Source of the DNA: G963674665 sp963674665
GTDB lineage: Bacteria > Desulfobacterota > Desulfovibrionia > Desulfovibrionales > Desulfovibrionaceae
DNA: 64,000 nt
Direction: 5' to 3'
Assembly: GCA_963674665.2 (NCBI GenBank)
Contig: CAXXPL010000005.1
Coordinates: forward strand, 607,736-671,735
The notes beneath the pieces were generated by a model. It ran no database searches. It saw only the letters and a program-made list of their open reading frames with translations, and was not told the origin of the DNA. Numbering within the stretch: position 1 is the first letter of the stretch; every line of letters starts with the position of its first letter. A program made the translations under genes and the position numbers. Of the stretch, positions 32,240 to 41,042 are shown one piece after another.

Positions 32240-33244
32240 CTAATCAAGCACAATCATGACGCGGCATTGCTTCAGGAATTCGCTCCCCGCGGCCACCTGG
32301 CGGATGCGGTCCGCGTCCTCGTTGCTGACCACGATGTCCGACCCGGACTGTCCGGTGATGTCCTTGGCCTTGACCACCAGGGGATCGCCCGCCACCCGGT
32401 CGTTGGCCTTGGCCTTTTCCAGGTCCTTGGCGTAACCGGCCATGCCCTGTTGAATGGCGTACTCACGCCCCACCATGGACGAGCCGTAGACCTCGCGTCC
32501 GTCTTCATCCAGGATGCGCGGGCTCATGGCCGGCCGAGCTCCCAGCCCACGAGCGTCCACGATCAGTCCCGAGGTGCCGTTGGCAACGCCGAAGTTGAAG
32601 GAGTCCTCCTCCTGCCCCCCGTTGATGCGAGTCCTGTCTCTTTCACCCGGGACCGCCGGACGGGAGGGCTTTTTCGGAGGAGCGGACTCCTCCTTCACGC
32701 GCTTGGGAGGGGCCTGCTTTGTGGGGGGCGTCGACGACATGACCGCACCCTGCAATCTGTCAGGCGGGATCAACGTCTTGGCCAGGGGGCCGCGCAGACT
32801 TACCGCCACGATCACCTCCACCGAGCCGTCGGACATATAGGCCGTATCCTCGATGACGGCCTGCTGCAGATGCCCCTGCACCTTGGATACCACGGTGTCG
32901 TCCGCCACCATGAAATTCTGCACCGTGGATGTGGAATCCACCTGCACGCCCTTGAGCAGTTCCAGGAGATTGCGCCTGGCGACAACCACGGCTGCGCGGT
33001 TGGCCATGGCCCTGGCCTGGGCCGCGTTGGACGCGTTTGGAGGGGGCGCGCCTATGCCCACGGAGGACGCCTTGCCATTGAGCCAGTCTATCTTGCCCTT
33101 TTCCGTCTGCTGCACATAGCCTTCCCCAAGGGTGTCCACGGCCAGGGCAATGGCCGGGAGCAAGACGAGACAAAACGCAGGCACACCCAGGAGGAGCGGG
33201 CGCAGGATAAATTTACCGTATGGTTTCATGGCATTTGATTTCAC
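32240..33244 (-). CDS. LPP20-like exported protein
   Basis: A 334-aa exported protein. After a signal peptide (ILRPLLLGVPAFCLVLLPAIALA), residues 40-150 match LPP20-type domains: KGKIDWLNGKASSVGIG, AMANRAAVVVARRNLLELLKGVQVDSTSTV, and VEVIVAVSLRGPLAKTLIP. A Pro/Lys-rich linker (~175-205) leads to a C-terminal domain (GTSGLIVDARGLGARPAMSP, NDRVAGDPLVVKAKDI) also seen in FlgP/LPP20 relatives. I use GTG at 33244, 9 bases after GGAGG; it overlaps the upstream stop as GTGA, so it is translationally coupled to the TPR gene. The next ATG (33229) lacks a ribosome site. Predicted outer-envelope protein; exact role unknown. Confidence 0.78.
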   Translation of the reverse strand: MKSNAMKPYGKFILRPLLLGVPAFCLVLLPAIALAVDTLGEGYVQQTEKGKIDWLNGKASSVGIGAPPPNASNAAQARAMANRAAVVVARRNLLELLKGVQVDSTSTVQNFMVADDTVVSKVQGHLQQAVIEDTAYMSDGSVEVIVAVSLRGPLAKTLIPPDRLQGAVMSSTPPTKQAPPKRVKEESAPPKKPSRPAVPGERDRTRINGGQEEDSFNFGVANGTSGLIVDARGLGARPAMSPRILDEDGREVYGSSMVGREYAIQQGMAGYAKDLEKAKANDRVAGDPLVVKAKDITGQSGSDIVVSNEDADRIRQVAAGSEFLKQCRVMIVLD

Positions 33245-34128
33245 GGGAGCAATCCTCCCTGCTCTCTGCAGACCCCGCCGCCGGAGGGGTGTTGCAAGTG
33301 ATAACGGGCGGCCCTGTCATTGGGGGCGAATCGCAGAGCCATCTTCCAGTTGTTCACGGCGCCATCCCTGTCGCCCTGCGCGCACGCGGCCATTGCCTGC
33401 TCATTGGCCGTGGCCGCAAGGCTCGCGCTAGCCTGGGAACTCACCGCGTCGACCTCAAGGGCCTTTTGCCAGAGATCCCAGGCCGCGTTCCTGTCTCCCT
33501 GATTGTAACGCAGCCAGCCGAGGCCGAGCAAGGCCTGGCCGAGATTCGGCGTGATTTCCAGAGCCCTTTCGTAGGCATTCATGGCTTCTTCCGTCATATC
33601 CAGCTTCACATAGGCGCGGGCCAGGCGGTACTGCAGGGAGGCATCCTTGACAGCCCCCGCTCCCGCCTTGTGGAAATGTTCCACCGCGTCGGCGACCTGC
33701 CCCTGATTCATCCGGATCACGCCGAGAAAATAGTGTGCGTCTGGGTTCTCCTCGTCCATGTCCAGGACCTCCTGAAACGCGCGCTCCGCCTCTTCCACCT
33801 TTTCGTCCTGCAGGGACAACACACCCAGCCAGACCCGGGCGAAGCGGTTGTCATCGGATGCCAGGGCCGCGCGTTGCAGCCAGAGCCCGGCGGCCTGTCG
33901 CTCCCCCTGCTTGAGCAGTGCCAGACCAAGTTGATTCATGGCGTACACGTTCTCAGGGTCCTGTTCCAGGGCCTGGCGAAAATACCCTTCCGCAGCCTTG
34001 GGCTGTCCCGCATCCTGCAACTGCGCCCCCCTGACCAGGGCGTCCAGTGATTGCCCAGCCTGCGTTGCCGCGCCTTTGGCGGGAATCATGAGTATGCAGA
34101 GAAAAAGGATGATTCCCATATTTTTCAT
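33241..34128 (-). CDS. Exported TPR protein
   Basis: A 295-aa TPR protein with a short signal peptide (MGIILFLCILMIPAKGAA). About six TPR units run through the whole mature protein, e.g. AEGYFRQALEQDPENVYAMN, AERAFQEVLDMDEENPDAHY, AMNAYERALEITPNLGQALL and AWDLWQKALEVD. Such proteins act as periplasmic scaffolds. The start overlaps the stop of the amidase gene (ATGA at 34125-34128) and its own stop overlaps the LPP20-like gene, so three envelope proteins are made from one coupled message, which suggests a complex. Confidence 0.85.
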   Translation of the reverse strand: MKNMGIILFLCILMIPAKGAATQAGQSLDALVRGAQLQDAGQPKAAEGYFRQALEQDPENVYAMNQLGLALLKQGERQAAGLWLQRAALASDDNRFARVWLGVLSLQDEKVEEAERAFQEVLDMDEENPDAHYFLGVIRMNQGQVADAVEHFHKAGAGAVKDASLQYRLARAYVKLDMTEEAMNAYERALEITPNLGQALLGLGWLRYNQGDRNAAWDLWQKALEVDAVSSQASASLAATANEQAMAACAQGDRDGAVNNWKMALRFAPNDRAARYHLQHPSGGGVCREQGGLLP

Positions 34129-35258
34129 ACCAGAATCTCCTCGTCACACCTGGCGAGACTGGTGCACAGGCCACGGGCAATGACCTCGCGCCCGGCAACC
34201 GAGGCCAGCATGGCCTCCTCGTGGGGGTTGGTGATGAATCCTGCCTCGATCAGCAAGGCGGGCATGCGGGCATGGCGGAGGACCGCGAAATTCGCCGCGT
34301 GCACGCCACGGTCCTGCATATCCAGCTCCGTGGCCAGATGCTTCTGTACCGCCTTGGCCGCGGCCTGTCCCTTGGTCCAATACCCGGTGCGCTCGAACCG
34401 GAACAGGATGTCCTCGATGTCAATGAATCCGCTGCGAATGGAACCGCTCCCCTCCCCTTGGGGAACATCATTTTCCATTGCCGCGACACGCGCGGCCATG
34501 GGGCTGCTGGGTTTGTCAGCGCAGCGGAAGGTCTCCAGGCCCCGGGCGTTTTCCGAGGAGTAGGCGTTTACGTGCAGGGAAATGAACAGGTCTGCCTCGT
34601 GATAGTTGGCCAGCACAGCCCGTGCCTGTAACGGGACATGATAGTCCCCGGTGCGGGTGAGGACCACTCGCACGTCCGGCACCAGCTCTTTGGCCAGTTG
34701 CACGGTGCGCATGGCGATGTCCATGGTCACGTCCTTTTCCAGAAGCCCGGAGGGGCCCATGGCGCCCGGGTCCAAGCCGCCGTGTCCGGGGTCGATGACC
34801 ACTAGGTGTTTGTAATGAGGGGCTTCCGCCACCTCCGAAACCTGAGGAACGGGAGATTTCTGTTCAGCCGTGAGCAGCTCGAGGAGCATCCTGGCCATGG
34901 GATCGTTCGGAGTGTGCGCCAGCACCTCGCGCACTTGCTCCAGAGCCTGGGGGTGCTGGTTGTTCAGATAAAAAGCCCGTGCCAGCAATCCACGCGCCCA
35001 CAACAGACCTGGCTCCACTTCCAGGGCCTGCTCCAGGAGCTTCACCGCCTGCCCCGCCTTGTCCGGAGACAGCATGCCCTGAGCCTGCAAGGCCAGGTCA
35101 AAGGCGCTCTGCGAAGATGCGGCCAGAACCGTTGCCGGCGCCAAGGCGAGCCCCGCCGCCCCTGTAAGGAGGGTCCGCAGGGCCTGGCGCCTGTTCTGAA
35201 GGTATGTGGGGTGTATGTGGTGGTTTGGCATACTCGCGGCATGCAAATTTCCTTCCAC
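34125..35258 (-). CDS. N-acetylmuramoyl-L-alanine amidase (AmiC-type) with TPR region
   Basis: A 377-aa zinc amidase that removes stem peptides from peptidoglycan, typically at cell division. The N-terminus has a Tat-like signal (NRRQALRTLLTGAAGLALAP, with consecutive Arg) as in E. coli AmiA/AmiC. A TPR-like stretch (~55-125) precedes the Amidase_3 domain: VVIDPGHGGLDPGAMG (first zinc His), EKDVTM, LFISLHVNAYSS and ALLIEAGFITNPHEE (catalytic Glu). The start is uncertain: GTG 35258, TTG 35246 and ATG 35231 are all in frame and GGAAGG lies between them. First gene of the coupled amidase-TPR-LPP20 operon. Confidence 0.9.
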   Translation of the reverse strand: MEGNLHAASMPNHHIHPTYLQNRRQALRTLLTGAAGLALAPATVLAASSQSAFDLALQAQGMLSPDKAGQAVKLLEQALEVEPGLLWARGLLARAFYLNNQHPQALEQVREVLAHTPNDPMARMLLELLTAEQKSPVPQVSEVAEAPHYKHLVVIDPGHGGLDPGAMGPSGLLEKDVTMDIAMRTVQLAKELVPDVRVVLTRTGDYHVPLQARAVLANYHEADLFISLHVNAYSSENARGLETFRCADKPSSPMAARVAAMENDVPQGEGSGSIRSGFIDIEDILFRFERTGYWTKGQAAAKAVQKHLATELDMQDRGVHAANFAVLRHARMPALLIEAGFITNPHEEAMLASVAGREVIARGLCTSLARCDEEILV

Positions 35259-35393
35259 TTTTTCATCAGCTCAACAAGCACAACGCGTTGCCCAATAATG
35301 ACCGATCTGTTACAAGACATAACGCCTGGAATTTGACTCCTTCATGTTTTTTCACATGTTTCGACTTCCTGAGAAGGTATCTGGAGAACCGTC

Positions 35394-35894
35394 ATGGAAC
35401 TGTATCTCGTACAACACGGCATGGCCCTGTCCGAGGAGCTGGACCCCGAACAATCCCTGAGCCCCATGGGCAGGGAACAGATCGACAAGAGCGGGCGGGC
35501 TGCCCGGCTGCTGGGCATTTCCCCCGACGTCGTGGTGGCCAGTTTCAAGAAGCGCTCCAGACAGACTGCCGCAATCCTTGCGCAACATCTTGGATATCCG
35601 GAAAAAAAGATACTCGTGACCGACGCTGTCAAGGCCATGACACCGGCCTGGGGCACTCTGGAGTTCCTGAACACACTCCTGGTGGAGCGGGACGCGCAAC
35701 GGGTCCTGATCGCCGGGCACATGCCGAGTATCGGTGAGATCATCTCACTGCTCATAACCAACGACTCCCGCGCGGACGTGAATATCGAAAACGGCGGGCT
35801 GTGCCGGGTGGACATCCTGGACTTTCAGCGCCCCGCCGGGACGCTGCTCTACTATCTCACGCCGGGGCAGCTCGGGTACATCGCCGAAGGATGA
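35394..35894 (+). CDS. sixA: Phosphohistidine phosphatase SixA-like
   Basis: A 166-aa histidine phosphatase. The N-terminal motif is YLVQHGMALS: the catalytic His is kept but the usual RHG Arg is Gln. LSPMGREQIDKSGRAAR, SFKKRSRQTAAIL (phosphate-pocket Arg) and IAGHMPSIGE (second His) are normal. In enterobacteria SixA acts on phosphohistidine of PTS protein NPr/HPt domains; E. coli SixA has RHG, so the Gln may lower or change activity. GGAG stands 7 bases before the ATG. The following gene (GNAT-like, broken) begins 30 bases on, so the two are probably one operon. Confidence 0.85.
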   Translation: MELYLVQHGMALSEELDPEQSLSPMGREQIDKSGRAARLLGISPDVVVASFKKRSRQTAAILAQHLGYPEKKILVTDAVKAMTPAWGTLEFLNTLLVERDAQRVLIAGHMPSIGEIISLLITNDSRADVNIENGGLCRVDILDFQRPAGTLLYYLTPGQLGYIAEG

Positions 35895-35924
35895 CAGGCG
35901 AATAACAAGGCCGGAGGGGTAGCC

Positions 35925-37440
35925 ATGGCTGACAGTTTTCATTTCATTCACAAGCTCGGCAGCCATCTGTCCGCCGAGGAGCTGGCCGGGGCCGCGGAGC
36001 TGCTTTCCATGGCCTACACCCGTTGGCAGCATAATCCCAGAAACACCTCTCCCATGAAGACCGACACCTCGCCCGAGGTCTACGCCCGCATGCTGGGCAG
36101 CTGCCAACGAGAGGTCATCCTGTATCACGAGCAGGGGCAACTCTGCGGCGTATTCGTCCACGCCATGTCCCCCTATTACGATCAATACTCCCTGCGAAAG
36201 CTCTCCTATATCGCGGTTTCCCCGCTTGAGCGCGGCTTCCCCCCCCTGGGGACGACCTTCGGGCGCTACGCCGAGTTCGTGGCCAGTCACGGTGAGGACG
36301 TGATCTGCACCACCGACCTGGAGCAGGAGACCCTTAATGCTTTGCTTGAACAATCCGGGTTCAGGGAGGTCACAGACCGCAACGAGACATACTACCTGCT
36401 CAGCCAACTCCTCTTCAGGCAGGTGTTCAAGGCCGCAAGGGTGCTCAACGACTTTGTTGTGGACGAGATCATCGTCTGCGACGGCAAGGCCATCCGAAGG
36501 GACAAAAAGCTCTATCGCCTGCAGAACACCAACCTCGACTTCTACTCGGTGTACAGACGACAACAGAAGAACCGCCTCCTGCGCACAATAGCTCCGGAAA
36601 ATTTCGAGATTCTGCGGCAGGCCATGCAGCACAGCGACGAGGGGCTGTTCTTCATCAGCGACTTCACCAGCACCATCACCCAGCCCTCCTCCGTGGGGCA
36701 GGATTCCAAGGAGCTGCTCCTGGGCGAGGAAGGCGTGAAAAACATGGAGCGGTTCATCGCGCCCGATGAACAGGTCATCTACATGCTCCCTCACCCGGGA
36801 CGAGGAGGCGCTCACCGCCCTGTCCGTCAACATGGAACTGCGGGCCGGGTTCTTCGATTTCCTATGCTACTGCTTCAAGATCCTGGGATCGTTCTTCGTG
36901 GCCACCGGGGTTTCACCCCAGGAAGCTCGAGGCGCCTTGGAGCGGCAACTGCACCCCCACGTGGGGCTGCGCTACATCGACATGGTGGAGGGACTGCTCA
37001 CGCCACAGGTGTCCGCACTCCCCGGAAAAACAAGGACTTCCGAAGACGGGACCACGCGTACCGCGTTCAGCTACTCAGGTCCGTACATCGATCTGAGCAA
37101 GGGGCGTTTCGAGCTGCGCAAGGACAGGATGATCCTGGACATCCTGGAGCTGCGAAGGTCCCGGAAGGCGCCGGTCATATACATTGGAAAACAGATCATG
37201 GAGGGGTTGGAGCTCCTGGCCCTGTACGAGGAATCCTGGAAAAGGAAAATGCCCACCCTGGTCCTGGATCTCGAAGGGAGCATCAGCGACTGGATCGGAG
37301 AGCGCATATTCCGCAGGGAAACCGAACCCAACCCCTATTTCAGCGTCGCCCCAATCCGCGACTTCTACCAGGTGCCCGTGATGCTGGAGCACCTTGGCCT
37401 GCGCTCGGAGCAGGACATTGAACTCCGCCTGGGCGGGTGA
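35925..37440 (+). pseudogene. GNAT-like two-domain protein broken by a single-base frameshift
   Basis: The first frame (35925 on) encodes ~287 residues: an acetyltransferase-like N-terminus (VILYHEQGQLCGVFVHAM, LRKLSYIAVSPLERGFP, ALLEQSGFREVTDRNETYYLL) and a second domain to EQVIYML. The second frame (to 37440) resumes exactly with LTRDEEALTALSVNMELRAG and ends at SEQDIELRLGG. The frames meet at CTCCCTCACC (36785-36794); removing one C from CCC restores MLLTRDEEAL and a ~504-aa protein. Codon usage is good on both sides, so this is either a recent mutation or a sequence error. I do not know the full-length family. It follows sixA by 30 bases with GGAGGGG as its ribosome site. Confidence 0.8.
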
Positions 37441-37470
37441 ACATTATGAAATCAAAGATAAGGAACTCCG

Positions 37471-37504
37471 GAGGGAAGGTCCTGTTGCAAAGAGGTCTTC
37501 CCTC
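37471..37504. terminator. Hairpin between convergent genes
   Basis: GAGGGAAG and CTTCCCTC flank an 18-base loop, between the GNAT-like gene and the convergent hydrolase gene. It lacks a clear T-run on the plus strand. Confidence 0.5.
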
Positions 37505-37542
37505 GGGAATTACTCTGATCTGAATATTCGGGAAGCCCGCGC

Positions 37543-38046
37543 CTAGTCCTGGCTCAGGTGGTGGCGCAGGAACAGCCTGAACAGGTCCTTGAGCTGGTCC
37601 ATGCTCTGATGCAACAGGTGGTCGTCATCGAGCAGGTGCAAGGTTGTTCTGTGTATACAGCTGAAACGGATGACATTTTCCACGGGGACGATCTCATCCC
37701 GCCAGCCGTGGGTGATGACCGCGGGGGTGTGCAGCCAGGGATAATCGCACCAGTGATAGCCGGGCAGATAGATGGCCGGGGCCAGAAGGAACAGGCCCTT
37801 GACCTCGACTTCCCGCGTGGCCACCATGGAGACATACCCCCCCATACTCGAGCCCACCAGGAGAATGGGGTCGAACGAATTGCGGAGATGTTTGACGAGC
37901 ATCCGCACCCGGGCGTCGGGATCCATGACACCCTGGTAGTCCGGGGCCTCCATCTCCACGCCCTCCTGGGCTGCGATTTCCTTGAATTGAGTGCTTTTCA
38001 CTGACCAGGGCGAGGAATCCTTGCCATGGGACCAGATCAGACGCAT
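37543..38046 (-). CDS. Small alpha/beta hydrolase (YqiA/YcfP-like)
   Basis: A 167-aa serine hydrolase. The nucleophile elbow is GSSMGG (Ser67) after ILLVG; the acid is in THGWRDEIVP and the His in LLDDDHLLHQ. Small size without a lid matches YqiA/YcfP esterases, which act on short acyl or thioester substrates; the natural substrate is unknown. AAGGAG stands 8 bases before the ATG at 38046. It is the last gene of the MBL-rsmD-coaD-miaA-SpoIID run (gap 49 bases). Confidence 0.85.
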   Translation of the reverse strand: MRLIWSHGKDSSPWSVKSTQFKEIAAQEGVEMEAPDYQGVMDPDARVRMLVKHLRNSFDPILLVGSSMGGYVSMVATREVEVKGLFLLAPAIYLPGYHWCDYPWLHTPAVITHGWRDEIVPVENVIRFSCIHRTTLHLLDDDHLLHQSMDQLKDLFRLFLRHHLSQD

Positions 38047-38095
38047 ATGATGCGCTCCTTGACTGCTTTATTACGAAACGGCACGGCCCGGCGGC

Positions 38096-39625
38096 TCAAT
38101 ACCATTTCTCCAACGTCACTCCAGGGTAGTAGCGAGTCAGAATGGCGCGGAAGTCCAGCCCCTTATTTGCCATTCCCTGGGCGCCCCACTGGCTCATGCC
38201 CACCCCGTGTCCAAAGCCTTTGCCCAGGAAAACAAAGCCTTTTTTGTCTTTCTTTACGGTGAAGAAGGTGCTTTTCAGTTTTCCCGGATCCAGAGCTTCA
38301 CGCAAGAACGTGGCCTTCACCTTGATGCTTCCCGCCTCCCCGGTCAAGAGGATGTTTTTGGCCCTGCCGGATTTCGTCCAATCCAGAATTTCAATGTCTC
38401 GCACAGTGCCCACGCGTTTGCCATGGGAGCGCAGCACCTTCCCCAGGTTCTCTCCATCCACCAGAAGTCTCCATTCAATAGTCTTGTATTCCTGGGAAAT
38501 TTCATCCGTACTGGCCAGATAATACGCGGCGTTGGTTCCCCAGACGTCCTTGTCGTCCTCCACCGCGCCACCACTGTGGGCATGAAAGTAGCTCAGTATG
38601 GCCTCGCCCTCGTAAGTCAGTACCAGGCCTTCGGTGCCCTCCACCGCCTGGCGGATCTTTTCGTTCTTGGCCCGCACCCCCTTGAAGACCTGGGAGAGCT
38701 TGCTGGCCTTGAGGTCGTAAGTTTTTTTGCGGGACAGTTCAAGCATGGCGAAGGCGTATGTTCTGGAGGCCACGGCCTGGGCCTTGAGTGCCTCCAGGGC
38801 AAAGGATTGGGGCATCTCCGCGGGCACCACTCCGCGAAGGTAGATTTCCATGGGCAGCCTGTTGACGCAGAGGATCTTGCCGCCGCGCAGCACAAGAGCG
38901 GCCTCGCCCGGATAATACTGCCCTTCCCAGGTGAATCCGCCCCCTTCCGGGAGCACGGTGAGCGCGCCTCCAAAGGAACGCCCTTTCCAGGTTATGCCGC
39001 CTTTGGTCACGCCGAATTCCAGGGTTGTGGCGGAAGTGGATTCATACCCCCCTTCCTGAAAAAGCAGATGTCCACCTTTGGGAAGTCGCAGCTCGACCAC
39101 CGATACCTCCTCCAGCATGACCCTGACCACCGGTTCGGGCCTGTTTTCGGGTTTCTTTCGCTCCTTCCTGAGTTTTTCCAGCATGAACAGCGCTGTTTCC
39201 GCTCGCCCTCCATCCGGAAAATTCTCCACATAGGCCTGGAACCTTTCCCGCGCCAGGTCGGTCCGCCCCTGCTCGAAGTACAGCATGCCGCTGTTGAACA
39301 ATGCCCTGTTCAGGTGGGAGCTGTGCGGATACGAGCGTATGAGCTCCTCGTAGAGGCCGAGAACGGTCTGAGGGGGCTTAGCGTCGAGGATGAGAAGATC
39401 GGCCTGCCGGATAAGACACAGGGCCTTGAGGTCGGGATTGTCGGTGGTATTGAAGAGTTTCTTGTAAAGGGCGATGCTCCCCTGGAAATCGCCCTCGAGC
39501 ATAAGATCTTCAGCCCGGCGAAGTTGGGCCTCGCTGTTGGAATCCAGGGCGCAGCACAGGCGGGGGGTGAGCAGGAGCAGCACAAGCAACCCTATCAACC
39601 ATGCCAGGCGCCCCGCGGAGTTCAT
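38096..39625 (-). CDS. SpoIID/LytB-domain protein with N-terminal helical repeats
   Basis: A 509-aa exported protein. Signal peptide LAWLIGLLVLLLLTPRLCCA is followed by two TPR-like units (AEDLMLEGDFQGSIALYKKL; YFEQGRTDLARERFQAYVEN). The SpoIID domain occupies about 225-500: LPMEIYLRGVVPAEMP, LKAQAVASRTYAFAM, SYFHAHSGGAVEDDKDVWG and GFGHGVGMSQWGAQGMA are diagnostic. SpoIID is a lytic transglycosylase in sporulating Firmicutes; in Gram-negatives these relatives are secreted peptidoglycan-binding or amidase-enhancing factors. The ATG at 39625 overlaps the miaA stop (ATGA), and an ATG 7 codons upstream is inside miaA, so the later start is preferred. Coupling to miaA is unusual but the order is otherwise an envelope/RNA housekeeping operon. 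Confidence 0.9.
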   Translation of the reverse strand: MNSAGRLAWLIGLLVLLLLTPRLCCALDSNSEAQLRRAEDLMLEGDFQGSIALYKKLFNTTDNPDLKALCLIRQADLLILDAKPPQTVLGLYEELIRSYPHSSHLNRALFNSGMLYFEQGRTDLARERFQAYVENFPDGGRAETALFMLEKLRKERKKPENRPEPVVRVMLEEVSVVELRLPKGGHLLFQEGGYESTSATTLEFGVTKGGITWKGRSFGGALTVLPEGGGFTWEGQYYPGEAALVLRGGKILCVNRLPMEIYLRGVVPAEMPQSFALEALKAQAVASRTYAFAMLELSRKKTYDLKASKLSQVFKGVRAKNEKIRQAVEGTEGLVLTYEGEAILSYFHAHSGGAVEDDKDVWGTNAAYYLASTDEISQEYKTIEWRLLVDGENLGKVLRSHGKRVGTVRDIEILDWTKSGRAKNILLTGEAGSIKVKATFLREALDPGKLKSTFFTVKKDKKGFVFLGKGFGHGVGMSQWGAQGMANKGLDFRAILTRYYPGVTLEKWY

Positions 39626-40554
39626 CCCTCGGCCCCTTGCTCCCAAAAGGATCGGACCAGGGACAGAGCCGGCTCGACCTCGCCCGGAGGGATCCAGTGC
39701 ATGTCCTCATCCTTGCGGAACCAGGTGAGTTGGCGCTTGGCATAGGCGCGGGTGTTCCGGAACCAGAGTTCCCTGGCGCGTTCGAGGCCATACTCTCCCC
39801 GCAGATACCCCAGCAGCTCGACGCAGCCGATGGAACTCCAGCCGGGGGCATCGTGATCCGGACACGATTTCCAGGCAGTTTCAGCCTCTTCCAACGCCCC
39901 TGCCAGGAGCATGAGGTCGATTCTGCGTGCCAGCAGCGGTTCAAGGGCCGCAAGTTCCATGCGAATCCCCAGCTTCAGGGCGGTATAGCGCGGTTTGACC
40001 ACAGGCCTGGCGTGCCACCATGTAAGGGATTTGCCCGTGGCAGTGTGAACTTCCAGGGCACGAAGGGTGCGCTGCGGGTCATTGGGGTGGATCGCCGCCG
40101 CATACTCCGGATCCACCTTCTCAAGAACCATACGGAGGCTTGCCAGTCCTTGCTCTTTAAGTTTTTCCCTGAGGTCGTTCCGCACCTGCTCCGGAATGTC
40201 CGGAATGGGTGCCAGCCCCTCCAACAGGGAGCGCAGATACAATCCCGTGCCCCCAACGATGAGGGGAAGACGCCCTTGTTCAAGGGCGTTGTCCACCCTC
40301 TCCTGGCACAGGCGCATGAAAACGCCTGCCGTGATCTTCTCACGGCAGGCGAGAAAGCCATACAACTCATGGGGGCAGACGGCGCGTTCCTCGAGGCTGG
40401 GTTGCGCAGTGATGATGGGAAAGTCCGCGTACACCTGCCGCGAATCGGCGTTGATCACCGTACAGGGGTATCGTTTCGCCAATTCCACCGCCAGCGCTGT
40501 CTTTCCAGCGCCTGTGAGACCCGCGAGCACTATGACGCGTGAAACGGATGTCAA
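39622..40554 (-). CDS. miaA: tRNA dimethylallyltransferase
   Basis: A 310-aa enzyme that transfers the dimethylallyl group to A37 of tRNAs reading UNN codons. The P-loop is GLTGAGKTALA, followed by VINADSRQVYADFPI, IVGGTGLYLRSLL and the C-terminal RNA-binding part with NTRAYAKRQLTWFRKDED. The start is TTG at 40554, overlapping the coaD stop (TTGA) and preceded by GGAAAGG. The frame is clear from the coupled overlap. The downstream SpoIID gene starts inside its stop codon. Confidence 0.96.
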   Translation of the reverse strand: MTSVSRVIVLAGLTGAGKTALAVELAKRYPCTVINADSRQVYADFPIITAQPSLEERAVCPHELYGFLACREKITAGVFMRLCQERVDNALEQGRLPLIVGGTGLYLRSLLEGLAPIPDIPEQVRNDLREKLKEQGLASLRMVLEKVDPEYAAAIHPNDPQRTLRALEVHTATGKSLTWWHARPVVKPRYTALKLGIRMELAALEPLLARRIDLMLLAGALEEAETAWKSCPDHDAPGWSSIGCVELLGYLRGEYGLERARELWFRNTRAYAKRQLTWFRKDEDMHWIPPGEVEPALSLVRSFWEQGAEG

Positions 40555-41042
40555 CTCAGGCCATACCTTTCCTGCATGCGTTGAAAGATGGGGTCGGGCA
40601 CCAGGCCTCTGACATCGCCGCCGTGCTTGGCGGCCTCCTTGATGATGGTGGAGCTGATGTACAGCCAGCGATAATCCGTCATGAGAAACACGGTCTGGAC
40701 CTGGCGGGAGAGCTTGCGGTTCATGAGCGCCATCTGGAACTCGTACTCGAAATCCGAAACCGCGCGCAGTCCCCTGAGCACCGCCTTTGCGCCGTGCTGC
40801 TCCACATAGCGGACCAGCAGGCCCGAAAATGGCTCCACCGAGACTCGAGGCTCGTTCTCAAAGTACTCGCTGGCCATCTCCACCCGCTCTTCCAGGGTGA
40901 AGAGAGGGCTTTTGGGACTATCCTTGGCCACGGCGACCACAATCTTGTCAAAGATATCCAATCCGCGCTTGACCAGGCTGATGTGGCCGAAGGTCAATGG
41001 GTCAAATGTTCCGGGATAAATAGCTAAGTGGTTATTTTCCAT
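40551..41042 (-). CDS. coaD: Phosphopantetheine adenylyltransferase
   Basis: A 163-aa enzyme making dephospho-CoA from 4'-phosphopantetheine and ATP (fourth step of CoA biosynthesis). The nucleotidyltransferase motif is YPGTFDPLTFGHISLV and the second is YISSTIIKE. LRGLRAVSDFEYEFQMALMN is diagnostic for CoaD. Length is typical (~160). The gene overlaps rsmD upstream by 19 bases and miaA downstream by 4, so rsmD-coaD-miaA are translationally linked. rsmD-coaD adjacency is common across bacteria. Confidence 0.97.
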   Translation of the reverse strand: MENNHLAIYPGTFDPLTFGHISLVKRGLDIFDKIVVAVAKDSPKSPLFTLEERVEMASEYFENEPRVSVEPFSGLLVRYVEQHGAKAVLRGLRAVSDFEYEFQMALMNRKLSRQVQTVFLMTDYRWLYISSTIIKEAAKHGGDVRGLVPDPIFQRMQERYGLS

